Of a DNA stretch of 51,801 nt, positions 18,003 to 25,981 are shown in pieces; position 1 is the first letter of the stretch; every line of letters starts with the position of its first letter. The notes beneath the pieces were generated by a model, which saw only the letters and a program-made list of their open reading frames with translations, was not told the DNA's origin and made no database searches. The DNA lies in NCBI GenBank assembly GCA_014379345.1, contig JACMLY010000138.1, forward strand, positions 1 to 51,801. Reading direction: 5' to 3'. A program made the position numbers and the translations under genes. The stretch comes from Chitinophagaceae bacterium (GTDB taxonomy: Bacteria; Bacteroidota; Bacteroidia; Chitinophagales; Chitinophagaceae).

Positions 18003-19694
18003 TTAACTATCCCTTTCGCAACCGCTGTCTTCAAGATCCACTCCTGCATTTACAATAAATTCCAGCCTATCGCCTTGATCATTTTCCAGCACAATTTTAT
18101 CTGGTAAAAACTTTTGCTGCCGATCATTTTGAACGATCCATTTCGGGTTGAGTTTTTTTATCGTTTTCAGCACGCCGAACAAATTTGAATGTTCTGGCGG
18201 CTGCTCCACCTTGTTCAGAATACCTCTATATCCTTTGACCTGATAAAAAGTAAGACGATCAGCTGCGCCGAGGTTTTTGACACTGCTTAAAGTCCATAGC
18301 GCCCCGATCGAACGGTATTGGCGAGGATCGGCATCCGGCGGAGTTTTCTTTTTTTCACCTGGCGAGGCCCTTATTTTAAGCGTGATAGGGGATACATATA
18401 TCTCTTTTCCGGATGCAAATGAACGGGCAGTGTGAATGATATCTGCCTGTTGTCCGAGATTTTCTACAAGAGTGCGGGAATCGTCGGCATGCACCTGCGG
18501 TGTGAGACTGAAGCTCACGAAATCAAAATTGTCAATGATTGGACGATTTCGGTTCAAATTAGAAAAAAAGCCATTTGTGCCATACCCCACTTTAATAAGC
18601 GGGTAGTTGCTTTTTATTTCTTTGTATGAAATTTCCAATAAATCCGCCGGTGTGATAGGATGATTCACGTGTAATATCAGTGCGCTATTAATCAGAGAAC
18701 TATTTTCCTCGAATGCGGCCAGCAGCGCCTCTAATTGATTTTTAAAAGCATCATCAAAAATTAAGACTAATTCAAGTCTTGTGCTAAGTTCTCTCGCTTC
18801 CGCGAAGGATTGGTTCAACTTTTCTTTCCAGGTTTCATTTAAGAAAGAAATTTCCACCCGGTAATGATCGAAAGGGATTTGGCGAAGTAAATGAATTTCA
18901 TCTGCAGTCAATTGTTCTTTATCTGCGGATGCATATCCGATTTTAGGAAATGGAATTTTCCTTTCTTCCTCACTTATGGCAACGGCTTTTTTGTCCCGGT
19001 TTTTTCCCGTTATGCTCAGCCCGATTTTTTGTTCTATGGTGTCACCTTTGTTAACCTGTACAGGAAAAGGAATGTTCAATGGTGTGCTATAGGTTTTATA
19101 AGAACTATCCGACCAGTTCCGCTGGTCTTCCGTTTCAAACTCATCGCCTTCAAAATTCAACTCTACCCGTATGCCGTCGTTTAATTCATAGAGCATTTTT
19201 TTTATTTCCCTGAACGGCTGATGCGGGCTGACCAGGTCGGGAAAGGACGCAGTATAATCCGTTCCATCAGGCTTTGTAACAATTACTTTTTTTCCCCGGC
19301 ATTCCTCCACCGGGTGAAGTACACAAATACCGATACGGTTACGTTTAAAGGAACTTAATGCTTTACCCTTCATATAAAAAGTGATTGCAGTATCGACTGC
19401 CTGAATTATTATTTCTGTGCTGTAGGAAATATCGTTCAATTGATGTAGTGCGTTGAAAGAGATCGAAAATCCATTCTCAGAGGTTTCAATATTCTGGTTG
19501 CTTATGGTGTATGAAACCGTTTTCCAATCCTCATCCCGTAAAGCGAAATAGATCATTCGTATCACTTCTGTTCCGCCGTATTTCAGATAACGTAATCTTC
19601 CATTTTCGTAGAGGCAGTCGAGTTTTCCTGTATTAACTCTTCGTGACGGTAAAAGTTCTTCATCAAATGGAATAGAAATGGTTTGAACATTCAT
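18003..19694 (-). CDS. apnL: D-apionate lactonase-like protein (ApnL family)
   Basis: This 563-residue protein has no signal peptide. It matches the pattern I recall for ApnL: an early LRYLKYGGTEVIRMIYF segment, a CVLHPVEECRGKKV segment, a SFPDLVSPHQPF segment, and the strongly conserved stretch EDQRNWSDSSYKTY at about residues 190-203. A TIM-barrel-like half follows. ApnL hydrolyses D-apionolactone to D-apionate in apiose catabolism; apiose occurs in the pectin rhamnogalacturonan II and apiogalacturonan. It follows the Gfo/Idh/MocA gene by 92 bp on the same strand, so one transcript is likely. The remaining apionate-oxidation genes are not in this window, so the physiological substrate is inferred. 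A related lactonase or glycosidase function remains possible. Confidence 0.6.
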   Translation of the reverse strand: MNVQTISIPFDEELLPSRRVNTGKLDCLYENGRLRYLKYGGTEVIRMIYFALRDEDWKTVSYTISNQNIETSENGFSISFNALHQLNDISYSTEIIIQAVDTAITFYMKGKALSSFKRNRIGICVLHPVEECRGKKVIVTKPDGTDYTASFPDLVSPHQPFREIKKMLYELNDGIRVELNFEGDEFETEDQRNWSDSSYKTYSTPLNIPFPVQVNKGDTIEQKIGLSITGKNRDKKAVAISEEERKIPFPKIGYASADKEQLTADEIHLLRQIPFDHYRVEISFLNETWKEKLNQSFAEARELSTRLELVLIFDDAFKNQLEALLAAFEENSSLINSALILHVNHPITPADLLEISYKEIKSNYPLIKVGYGTNGFFSNLNRNRPIIDNFDFVSFSLTPQVHADDSRTLVENLGQQADIIHTARSFASGKEIYVSPITLKIRASPGEKKKTPPDADPRQYRSIGALWTLSSVKNLGAADRLTFYQVKGYRGILNKVEQPPEHSNLFGVLKTIKKLNPKWIVQNDRQQKFLPDKIVLENDQGDRLEFIVNAGVDLEDSGCERDS

Positions 19695-19786
19695 CTTTTT
19701 GAAGGAATTTTTTGCAGGAGAATTAAAGCGAGGACTTTTTAATTACGCACAACATTCGGATCTTTATAAGAGAGAATAAGTATTAT

Positions 19787-21211
19787 TTAAAAACCCTGCA
19801 TAGGATAATTGTTTTTATAATCTCTTTTTACAAATTGATTAGCCTCATCAAAGTTCGTGATCTTCATATTCTCAGCGTCCCAGAGTAATTTTTTTCTACC
19901 GATGAAAGCAGCCTTTTCATTTTTTATATTCCAGGCGCGCAATGCAAGATTACCCATCAGTATTGTTTCAGTCAGCGGCCCTGCGTAGTCAAAAGAAGAA
20001 CTTAATTCTTTTTTCCCATATCCAGCCATGCAGGCATTGACCCATTGTACATAATGTCCTTCGGGCACTCTTGCAATTGTTTCCGGAAGGATATGTTCCC
20101 TGGTGCGGGCAGTAGGTAATAGTAAGGGATTATTTCCGTAGGTGCTGCACATCATCTTTCCCTTAGTACCTACAATGATGGCGCCGCCGCCATTGTCACC
20201 CATTTTCTCCTCGGGAGAAAGTTCATCCGGCCTGTCAGGCATAATGCCTCCATCCATCCAATGCAGCGACACGTCTTTCTTCCCATTTTTTCCGGGGAAT
20301 TTTAATTTCAGTGTCGATGCTGCCGGAAAACTTTCAGGGTGATACGAGGCATTCCCCCTTTTTTCGTACAGGTTCACCACACTGCATTCTACTTCGGAGG
20401 GATATCCGAGTCCAACAGTTTTAAAAGCAGGATCAATAATATGGCAACCCATGTCTCCCAATGCGCCTGTGCCAAATGAATGGTATCCTCTCCAGTTGAA
20501 TGGAACAAACTCTTTGTGGTATTCTTCGTATTCGTTAGGACCTAACCATAAATTCCAATCCAGTTCTGTAGGTATCTCATCTGTTGTCGTTGGCTTTCCG
20601 AAGCCCTGCGGCCATATCGGGCGATTGGTCCAGCAATAAATATCGAAGGCTTCGCCAATCAAACCGGCCTTATACCATTCCATCATAGTACGAACTCCGT
20701 TTCCTGAAGAACCCTGGTTACCCATTTGCGTTACTACTTTATACTTTCTGGCGGCTTTCGTCAGCATACGCGCTTCGTAAATATCATGTGTCAAGGGTTT
20801 TTGAACATATACATGCTTTCCCAATTGCATAGCTGCCAATGCCGCTACAGCATGTGTATGATCGGGTGTGGAAACGGATACAGCATCGATATTCTTTTTT
20901 TCTTTCTCCAGCATCTGCCGGTAATCCTTGTAATATTTTGCATTCGGAAAACGGGTGCGTGATTTGACCGCCTGCCGGTCGTCTACATCGCATAAAGCGA
21001 TCACGTTGGCATTAGGGCTTTTGGCAAACTCCGACAAGTCACTTTCTCCCTTGCCGCCAACACCTATGCCGGCGATATATAGTTTATCACTTGGCGCAAT
21101 AAAGCCCCGTCCCAATACATGCCGCGGCACAATAAAAAACCCGGCTGTGGCAATAGAAGTGTTTTTAATGAAGTGTCTCCTGGTAGGTTGCGTGCTTTTT
21201 TTATTTTCCAT
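19787..21211 (-). CDS. Tat-exported Gfo/Idh/MocA-family oxidoreductase
   Basis: This 474-residue protein has a twin-arginine signal (RRHFIK at residues 11-16, then a hydrophobic stretch). The Rossmann nucleotide-binding loop GIGVGGKG lies at about 48-55. The usual Glu-Lys-Pro signature appears as Gln-Lys-Pro (VQKPLTHD), as in many exported members. The C-terminal alpha/beta dimer domain is of the long subtype common in Bacteroidota and planctomycetes. These enzymes carry NAD(P) bound during Tat export and oxidise or reduce sugars or sugar acids in the periplasm. Its substrate is unknown. Co-transcription with the ApnL-like gene suggests a sugar-lactone route in which it makes a lactone and the next enzyme opens it, though ApnL here has no export signal. 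Confidence 0.88.
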   Translation of the reverse strand: MENKKSTQPTRRHFIKNTSIATAGFFIVPRHVLGRGFIAPSDKLYIAGIGVGGKGESDLSEFAKSPNANVIALCDVDDRQAVKSRTRFPNAKYYKDYRQMLEKEKKNIDAVSVSTPDHTHAVAALAAMQLGKHVYVQKPLTHDIYEARMLTKAARKYKVVTQMGNQGSSGNGVRTMMEWYKAGLIGEAFDIYCWTNRPIWPQGFGKPTTTDEIPTELDWNLWLGPNEYEEYHKEFVPFNWRGYHSFGTGALGDMGCHIIDPAFKTVGLGYPSEVECSVVNLYEKRGNASYHPESFPAASTLKLKFPGKNGKKDVSLHWMDGGIMPDRPDELSPEEKMGDNGGGAIIVGTKGKMMCSTYGNNPLLLPTARTREHILPETIARVPEGHYVQWVNACMAGYGKKELSSSFDYAGPLTETILMGNLALRAWNIKNEKAAFIGRKKLLWDAENMKITNFDEANQFVKRDYKNNYPMQGF

Positions 21212-21603
21212 TGTATACTTGTTTGGGTGTTTCTGTTTTATATTAAAAATAGGAATCTACGTTGATTCCGGATTGCTTTGAGAGTGGGGCAGATGTTGAA
21301 TTACTAAGAAAAACAAGACCAGCACATAAGTCGATGTTATTTTATTTGGTTGTTCATTGTACGCGTGATTTTATGGTTGTTGGTAAAAGCCAGACTAAAT
21401 AGGATTTCTGAAATTCGTTACCGCATAAATGCCATGATTAAATTATTAATCGAACGCCTGCTAAAGTTAACAGATTTGATTATCCACTCACCAGTGATTT
21501 ATTGTTTTAAATAACGCAAGTGTCTAATAAATTTAAAAATGATGCTGTTTTCCAATAAAATTGATACCAATTGGATTTATTCTTCGTGTCTCTCGTGTCC
21601 TCG
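21212..21603. other. Intergenic region upstream of Gfo/Idh gene, no gene seen
   Basis: This 392-bp AT-rich stretch should contain the promoter of the minus-strand Gfo/Idh-lactonase operon. I see no reliable promoter box, repeat or open frame of note in it. Confidence 0.5.
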
Positions 21604-21661
21604 TTTGTGTTTTAGTGCCTTGGTGGCAAAATCTTTAACCACCAAGGCACTAAGACGCAAA
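21604..21661. repeat. Long intergenic hairpin (CCACCAAGGCACTAA family)
   Basis: The arms 21612-21626 and 21639-21653 are a perfect 15-bp inverted repeat. Pairing extends 8 bp further outwards when G-T pairs are allowed. The words GTGCCTTGGTGG and AAGACGCAAAG look like a dispersed Bacteroidota intergenic repeat. It is not at the end of a gene, being between divergent promoters, so a simple terminator role is unlikely. Confidence 0.6.
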
Positions 21662-21835
21662 GGAGGCATCACCTTAATTTATGGAAGTAATCAATAACTC
21701 TTCATTTTACTATCGCTTTTATTTGAATATACCTGGCAACTTGAGATAATTAAACAGTGAGTGTGATGCAGGTTACCTCTGTCAACGGAAGTTTACCATT
21801 TATATAGAAAAAGCACCGAATTCCTAAATAATTAG

Positions 21836-21866
21836 TTGACCTACTAATTAATTAGTAGTATCATTG
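21836..21866 (+). promoter_or_regulatory. BlaI-type operator inside the promoter of the repressor-sensor operon
   Basis: A perfect 18-bp palindrome, CTACTAATTAATTAGTAG (21841-21858), lies between a TTGAC box (21836-21840) and a TATCATTG box (21859-21866) that resembles the Bacteroidota -7 element TAnnTTTG. The spacing of about 20 bp fits. BlaI/MecI repressors bind TACT/AGTA-type dyads, so this is very probably the autoregulatory operator. Confidence 0.7.
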
Positions 21867-21881
21867 TGTAAAATTAGTATC

Positions 21882-22244
21882 ATGCTGAAGTTGGCTAAAA
21901 GGGAAGAGCAGATCATGCAAGTTTTTTGGGATCTTCAAAAAGCATTCATTCGTGATCTTATTCCATTGCTTCCGGATCCGAAACCACATTATAATAGTGT
22001 GGCCACGATTGTAAAGATTCTCGAAGAGAAAGGGTTTTTAGACCACGAGACCATCGGCAATATGTATTGTTATTTTCCGGTCATCGGCCGCGATGAATAT
22101 CAGAAGCATGCAATGAAAGATATCGTAAGCCAGTATTTTGATAACTCTTATCCCAGGATGCTTGCCTTTTTCGCCAAAGAACAGAATCTTAGCGAAGATG
22201 AATTGTCTGAAATTTTAAAAATCATTAAATCTAAAAAGAAATGA
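21882..22244 (+). CDS. BlaI/MecI/CopY-family transcriptional repressor
   Basis: A 120-residue winged-helix repressor. The ATG at 21882 is chosen over a TTG six codons upstream because it gives the canonical BlaI N-terminus (LAKREEQIMQVFW). The recognition region HYNSVATIVKILEEKGFL matches the BlaI wing-helix signature, and a C-terminal helical dimerisation part follows. It should bind the palindrome at 21841-21858. The next gene, an M56 sensor peptidase, overlaps it by 4 bp (ATGA), the standard pairing in which the peptidase triggers inactivation of the repressor. Confidence 0.92.
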   Translation: MLKLAKREEQIMQVFWDLQKAFIRDLIPLLPDPKPHYNSVATIVKILEEKGFLDHETIGNMYCYFPVIGRDEYQKHAMKDIVSQYFDNSYPRMLAFFAKEQNLSEDELSEILKIIKSKKK

Positions 22245-24469
22245 TTCCTTATATCCTGCATGCAGGGGTCATCCTTGCTGGTTGCCTGGTTTTTTATAAA
22301 CTGCTTCTACAGAAAGAAACCTTTTATCGGCTAAACAGAATTGTGTTGCTTGCATGCCTGGTTCTTTCTTTCAGTCTGCCCATGCTTCGTGTTCCCCAGC
22401 AATGGTCGTTTCAGAAGGCAGAAAGACCGGTGGTCTCGGAATCCCCTGAACTTTCATTGTATTCTGTCATTGCAATTCCAGACCATACACAGAAAAACCC
22501 GGGAACCACGCTACAACAAACAAGTGGGGATCCGGCAACGGACAAAGAGGATATCGGCTTTGCGCAGGCTATGCATTGGTTGATGTTGCTTTATTGGTTT
22601 GGGGTAGCAGTATTCGGTTTTAATTTCCTGGTGCAGTTAGTTAGTTTGTATTACCGCGCTTATTCGAGCCCGGTAATTAAAGATGGAAGGTTCCGAATAG
22701 TTGAACTCTCGGGGGATAAGGCTCCCTGTTCATTCGGAAATAACATCTTTATCAATCCTGAAAAGTATGACTGGGATACATATAACCAGATACTGATGCA
22801 TGAAAAGATCCATATTGAACAGGGCCATACACTCGACATTCTTCTTGCGGAGATCATTATTTGTTTCCAGTGGTTCAATCCATTTGCCTGGTTGTATAGA
22901 AAAGAACTCGAGAACAATCTTGAGTTTCTTACAGACGATCAATTGCTCAACAACCCGGTTGTTGAAAAATCAAGCTACCAAATGAGCCTGCTGAAAGTTT
23001 CCGCCCCGCATTTTCCCCTTAGTCTTACTACAAATTACAATCAATCACTCCTTAAAAAAAGATTAGTCATGATGAACACAAAACGATCCAATGTGCATAC
23101 AACATGGAAGTATTTTTTCATTCTGCCTTTATTGGTTTTGTTTGTATGCCTGTTAAATGAGCCTGTTGTAATAGGGCAGTCAGCTGCCGCCTCAAAAAAT
23201 AATACGGAAGAAAACGACAGGAATAAAGACAATGTGAAAAACAATTCAGGTCTTCAAACGGAAGGTGCATGGTTCGCCACCATTAAAGATGATAAAGTTT
23301 CTATTCAGTTTAAAAATGATGATGATGATCATAGTTTCAACACTTCGTTTTTTTTATTGAGCGAACTGAAAGATATTCCAAGGGAAAAATCGGGTAGTTT
23401 TTCAATAACCAGGGACGCCGGAACCATTCAATTCACCGGTAGATTTGAAGGCAATTCCGGAATGGGGCGTTACAAATTCAGTAGCGATAAAAGTTTTACT
23501 GATTTTTTGCGAGCAGAAGGAATCGAAGCCGATAAGGACAATGACCAGATGGCTTTTTTCATGGTTGATCTTAAAAAGTCGTATATACAGATGCTTAAAC
23601 AACAAGGGTATTCCAGTCCGGGAAAGAATGAACTGCTGCCCTTAGCTGCCCTGAAAGTAGATGCGGCCTATATCGAGTCTTTAAAAAAGAATGGTTTTTC
23701 CGGACTGGCGATTCATGAGATGATCTCATTAAAAGCTTTAGGTGTTAATGGCGACTATATCCAGGAAATTCGCAAGGCAGGTTATACAAATGTAACGGCA
23801 AATCAGCTTGTAAGTTTTAAAGCGCAGGGTATCGATGGAAAGTTTATTACTGATATGAGGAATGCAGCAAAAAAAGAAGGTAAGGAAGACCCTGTTGAGG
23901 ATGGATCAGCGGATGATATGATTGCTATTAAAGCAATGAATGTAGACGCCGCTTATATCCAGTCTTTAAAGGAGGCAGGCTTTGATGATCTATCCAATAG
24001 TGATCTGATTGCTATGAAAGCACAGGGCATCACCGCGGTGTATATTAAAAATCTGCAGGCGGCTGGGTATAAAAATATGTCTGCTTCTGATCTTATCGCT
24101 ATCAAAGCACAGAATATCACACCTGAATTTATCAAAGGCTTTTCTTCGGTCGGATTAACAAGCATTTCCTTCACTGATGCCATTCCGCTAAAATCTATGG
24201 GCATAACCCCCGAATATATAAAAAGCTTCCAGGAACTGGGCTACCAGCACATTTCTGTTGAGGACGCGGTTTCATTGAAGGCACAGGGAATAACACCTGG
24301 CCTGATAAAAGAATACAAGGCGCTCGGTTATACGGAACTTTCTATAGATGAGGTTGTGGCAGCCAAGGCAACAGGAACAACTCCTTTATTTATTAGCTCC
24401 ATGAAAGAAAAAGGTCATAATCTCAAAAGCATTCAGAAATACATTCAGTTAAAGACTGCTATTGAGTAA
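22241..24469 (+). CDS. BlaR1-like M56 sensor metallopeptidase with nine 29-residue repeats
   Basis: This 742-residue membrane protein has hydrophobic helices near residues 2-22, 33-49 and 112-137. A gluzincin zinc site HEKIH lies at 187-191, with a downstream Glu in the NLEFLTDD helix, and another helix is at about 290-305. After a linker rich in Asn/Asp/Lys and a beta-rich segment, residues about 466-735 form nine repeats, mostly 29 residues, of the type LIAMKAQGITAVYIKNLQAAGY followed by a short Ser/Asp turn. The third unit has an insertion. The C-terminal half replaces the penicillin-binding domain of true BlaR1, so the signal is probably not a beta-lactam. It is co-translated with the BlaI-type repressor. 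Confidence 0.9.
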   Translation: MIPYILHAGVILAGCLVFYKLLLQKETFYRLNRIVLLACLVLSFSLPMLRVPQQWSFQKAERPVVSESPELSLYSVIAIPDHTQKNPGTTLQQTSGDPATDKEDIGFAQAMHWLMLLYWFGVAVFGFNFLVQLVSLYYRAYSSPVIKDGRFRIVELSGDKAPCSFGNNIFINPEKYDWDTYNQILMHEKIHIEQGHTLDILLAEIIICFQWFNPFAWLYRKELENNLEFLTDDQLLNNPVVEKSSYQMSLLKVSAPHFPLSLTTNYNQSLLKKRLVMMNTKRSNVHTTWKYFFILPLLVLFVCLLNEPVVIGQSAAASKNNTEENDRNKDNVKNNSGLQTEGAWFATIKDDKVSIQFKNDDDDHSFNTSFFLLSELKDIPREKSGSFSITRDAGTIQFTGRFEGNSGMGRYKFSSDKSFTDFLRAEGIEADKDNDQMAFFMVDLKKSYIQMLKQQGYSSPGKNELLPLAALKVDAAYIESLKKNGFSGLAIHEMISLKALGVNGDYIQEIRKAGYTNVTANQLVSFKAQGIDGKFITDMRNAAKKEGKEDPVEDGSADDMIAIKAMNVDAAYIQSLKEAGFDDLSNSDLIAMKAQGITAVYIKNLQAAGYKNMSASDLIAIKAQNITPEFIKGFSSVGLTSISFTDAIPLKSMGITPEYIKSFQELGYQHISVEDAVSLKAQGITPGLIKEYKALGYTELSIDEVVAAKATGTTPLFISSMKEKGHNLKSIQKYIQLKTAIE

Positions 24470-24553
24470 AAATGAATAACCCTAAGTGTATGCCGGGAAC
24501 CGAGCACCGCACTATATAAAGATTTTCTCCGGTACTTGTGAATAGTAAATATT

Positions 24554-25036
24554 CTATTTGTTTTGAGAGATGCTATTTGGCTCGAGTAAAACAAACCTGT
24601 TTCCATACAGATCATAAAATTGTGCCTGAACACCCCAGGGAGTTTCCCTGGGTTCAGTCAGCACTTTTATTCCTTTCAGTTTATAGTCAGCGAAAACTTT
24701 TTTGCAGTCATTTGTGTTGAGTACTGCAAATGTTCTGGCGCCTGCCTGGTTGCCAACGATTGCAGAATCCTCTTTATCCTTTGCCCTGACCAATACAAAC
24801 TCAATACCTTTTTCACCGGGCGCAGCGATCGTTATCCATCTTTCATTGCCAAATTTTATATCAGTCTTTTTTTCGAAACCGAGAACGTCGGTATAATATT
24901 TCAACCCCTGGTCATAATCATGCACAAGAATTGAAATATGTGCAACTTTTAGTTTTGGGCCGGCAGATTGAGAAACGGCAAACTTCGAGATCATGACAGT
25001 TATCGTTACAACGAAAAGAAATATTCCTGTTTTCAT
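24554..25036 (-). CDS. Exported VOC/glyoxalase-fold protein
   Basis: This 160-residue protein has an N-terminal signal peptide (cleavage near Ser-Gln-Ser-Ala). One VOC domain follows, from VAHISILVHDYDQGLKYYTDVLGF to the ending FYDLYGNRFVLLEP. The metal-site type residues His (in HISILV) and Glu (in FVLLEP) are present. Export is unusual for this superfamily. It overlaps the ArsR gene by 4 bp (ATGA) and is the last gene of a three-gene operon. The reaction is unknown: VOC proteins include dioxygenases, isomerases, lyases and binding proteins. Confidence 0.88.
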   Translation of the reverse strand: MKTGIFLFVVTITVMISKFAVSQSAGPKLKVAHISILVHDYDQGLKYYTDVLGFEKKTDIKFGNERWITIAAPGEKGIEFVLVRAKDKEDSAIVGNQAGARTFAVLNTNDCKKVFADYKLKGIKVLTEPRETPWGVQAQFYDLYGNRFVLLEPNSISQNK

Positions 25037-25359
25037 TTTTTCTTTTTTTTATTTTTAAGCAATCGATCCAGGTTATCCAGTTTTTCATTCCAGAAATTTT
25101 CATAAAACTTTATCCAGTCTACCACTTCTTTGAATCCTTCTCCTTCCAGTTCGCAAAATCTTTCCCTGCCCATTTCGTAAATGCTCACAAGCCTGTTCTC
25201 TTCCAGTATTTTTACATGTTTTGAAATAGCAGGCCTGCTGATCCTGAAATGACCGGCCAACGAATTCATTGTTAAACTTCCGGCAGTCAGCAACAACAAA
25301 ATTTTTCGCCTGTTCGGATCCGCGATAGCGGCAAAAACATCAATATTCTTTTTTTTCAT
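25033..25359 (-). CDS. ArsR-family transcriptional regulator
   Basis: This 108-residue winged-helix protein opens with FAAIADPNRRKILLLL, the standard ArsR helix 1. The recognition helix lies in LAGHFRISRPAISKHVKILEE, followed by the wing. I see no Cys-rich metal-binding motif, so it belongs with the non-metal ArsR regulators usually linked to SRPBCC (AHSA1) proteins. It overlaps the preceding SRPBCC gene and the following VOC gene by 4 bp each. It probably binds the paired dyads at 25796-25837. Confidence 0.93.
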   Translation of the reverse strand: MKKKNIDVFAAIADPNRRKILLLLTAGSLTMNSLAGHFRISRPAISKHVKILEENRLVSIYEMGRERFCELEGEGFKEVVDWIKFYENFWNEKLDNLDRLLKNKKKKK

Positions 25360-25778
25360 AGTCCAACTTCTGAGAGCCTTTTGTCAAAAACTTTGTAGAT
25401 ATTTTTTTTCCATCCCCGCCCAAGTAAAAAACTTACAGCAACTGGTCCCAGGCCTTCAAATCCTGCATGCTCGAAAATCAGCTTTGTGCCGCCCGGTATT
25501 TTTTCAAGGGTCCATGAAACAGTAGTGGGTTTTTTTATAGGGCCTCCCTTCCATGAATACACAAGCTTTTTATTAACGATCACCTCCAGTATTTCGCAGT
25601 ACACAATACCATCAAACCCCGGCGCAGGTTTTGTATAAAAATTGAAGCGGTGACCAACAATTGGCTTCAGATCATTTTTCATTAGCCATTCCGCCAGTAA
25701 CTCACTATCCGAAATTAATTTCCAGATTTTTTCAGGGGGATGAGTAAACTCTTTTTCATATCTGATATTTCTTTTCAT
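25356..25778 (-). CDS. SRPBCC/AHSA1-type START-like ligand-binding protein
   Basis: This 140-residue protein starts with RYEKEFTHPPEKIWKLISDSELLAEWLM, the hallmark entry of Aha1/START-like SRPBCC proteins. A GHRFNFYTKP strand pair and a TLEKIPGGTKLIFEHAGF region follow, and a C-terminal helix closes the hydrophobic cavity. Such proteins bind small hydrophobic ligands, and many are co-operonic with ArsR repressors. It is the first gene of the operon. The ligand is unknown. Confidence 0.9.
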   Translation of the reverse strand: MKRNIRYEKEFTHPPEKIWKLISDSELLAEWLMKNDLKPIVGHRFNFYTKPAPGFDGIVYCEILEVIVNKKLVYSWKGGPIKKPTTVSWTLEKIPGGTKLIFEHAGFEGLGPVAVSFLLGRGWKKNIYKVFDKRLSEVGL

Positions 25779-25795
25779 TTCAATTTTTATAAAGT

Positions 25796-25837
25796 GTAAC
25801 TACATGGTTACAAAAATACATGTAACTAAGTAGTTAC
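25796..25837 (-). promoter_or_regulatory. Paired operator of the SRPBCC-ArsR-VOC operon
   Basis: Two copies of the dyad GTAAC-N6-GTTAC lie at 25796-25811 and 25822-25837, with centres 26 bp apart. They sit just upstream of the SRPBCC start codon at 25778. The second copy, GTAACTAAGTAGTTAC, is palindromic except at its centre. Position and symmetry fit an ArsR-dimer operator pair repressing this operon. Confidence 0.65.
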
Positions 25838-25981
25838 GCAAATATTTTATTTCACCCGCCGCAACTTGGTATTTGCCAAAACAAATGGTAGTAAGGATAC
25901 TATATCAGATATTCTTACATTAGAGGTGTGCGAATGTTTCTTTTGATGGGGATAGGGCTGACGAAAACCAACAGGCTTGTT

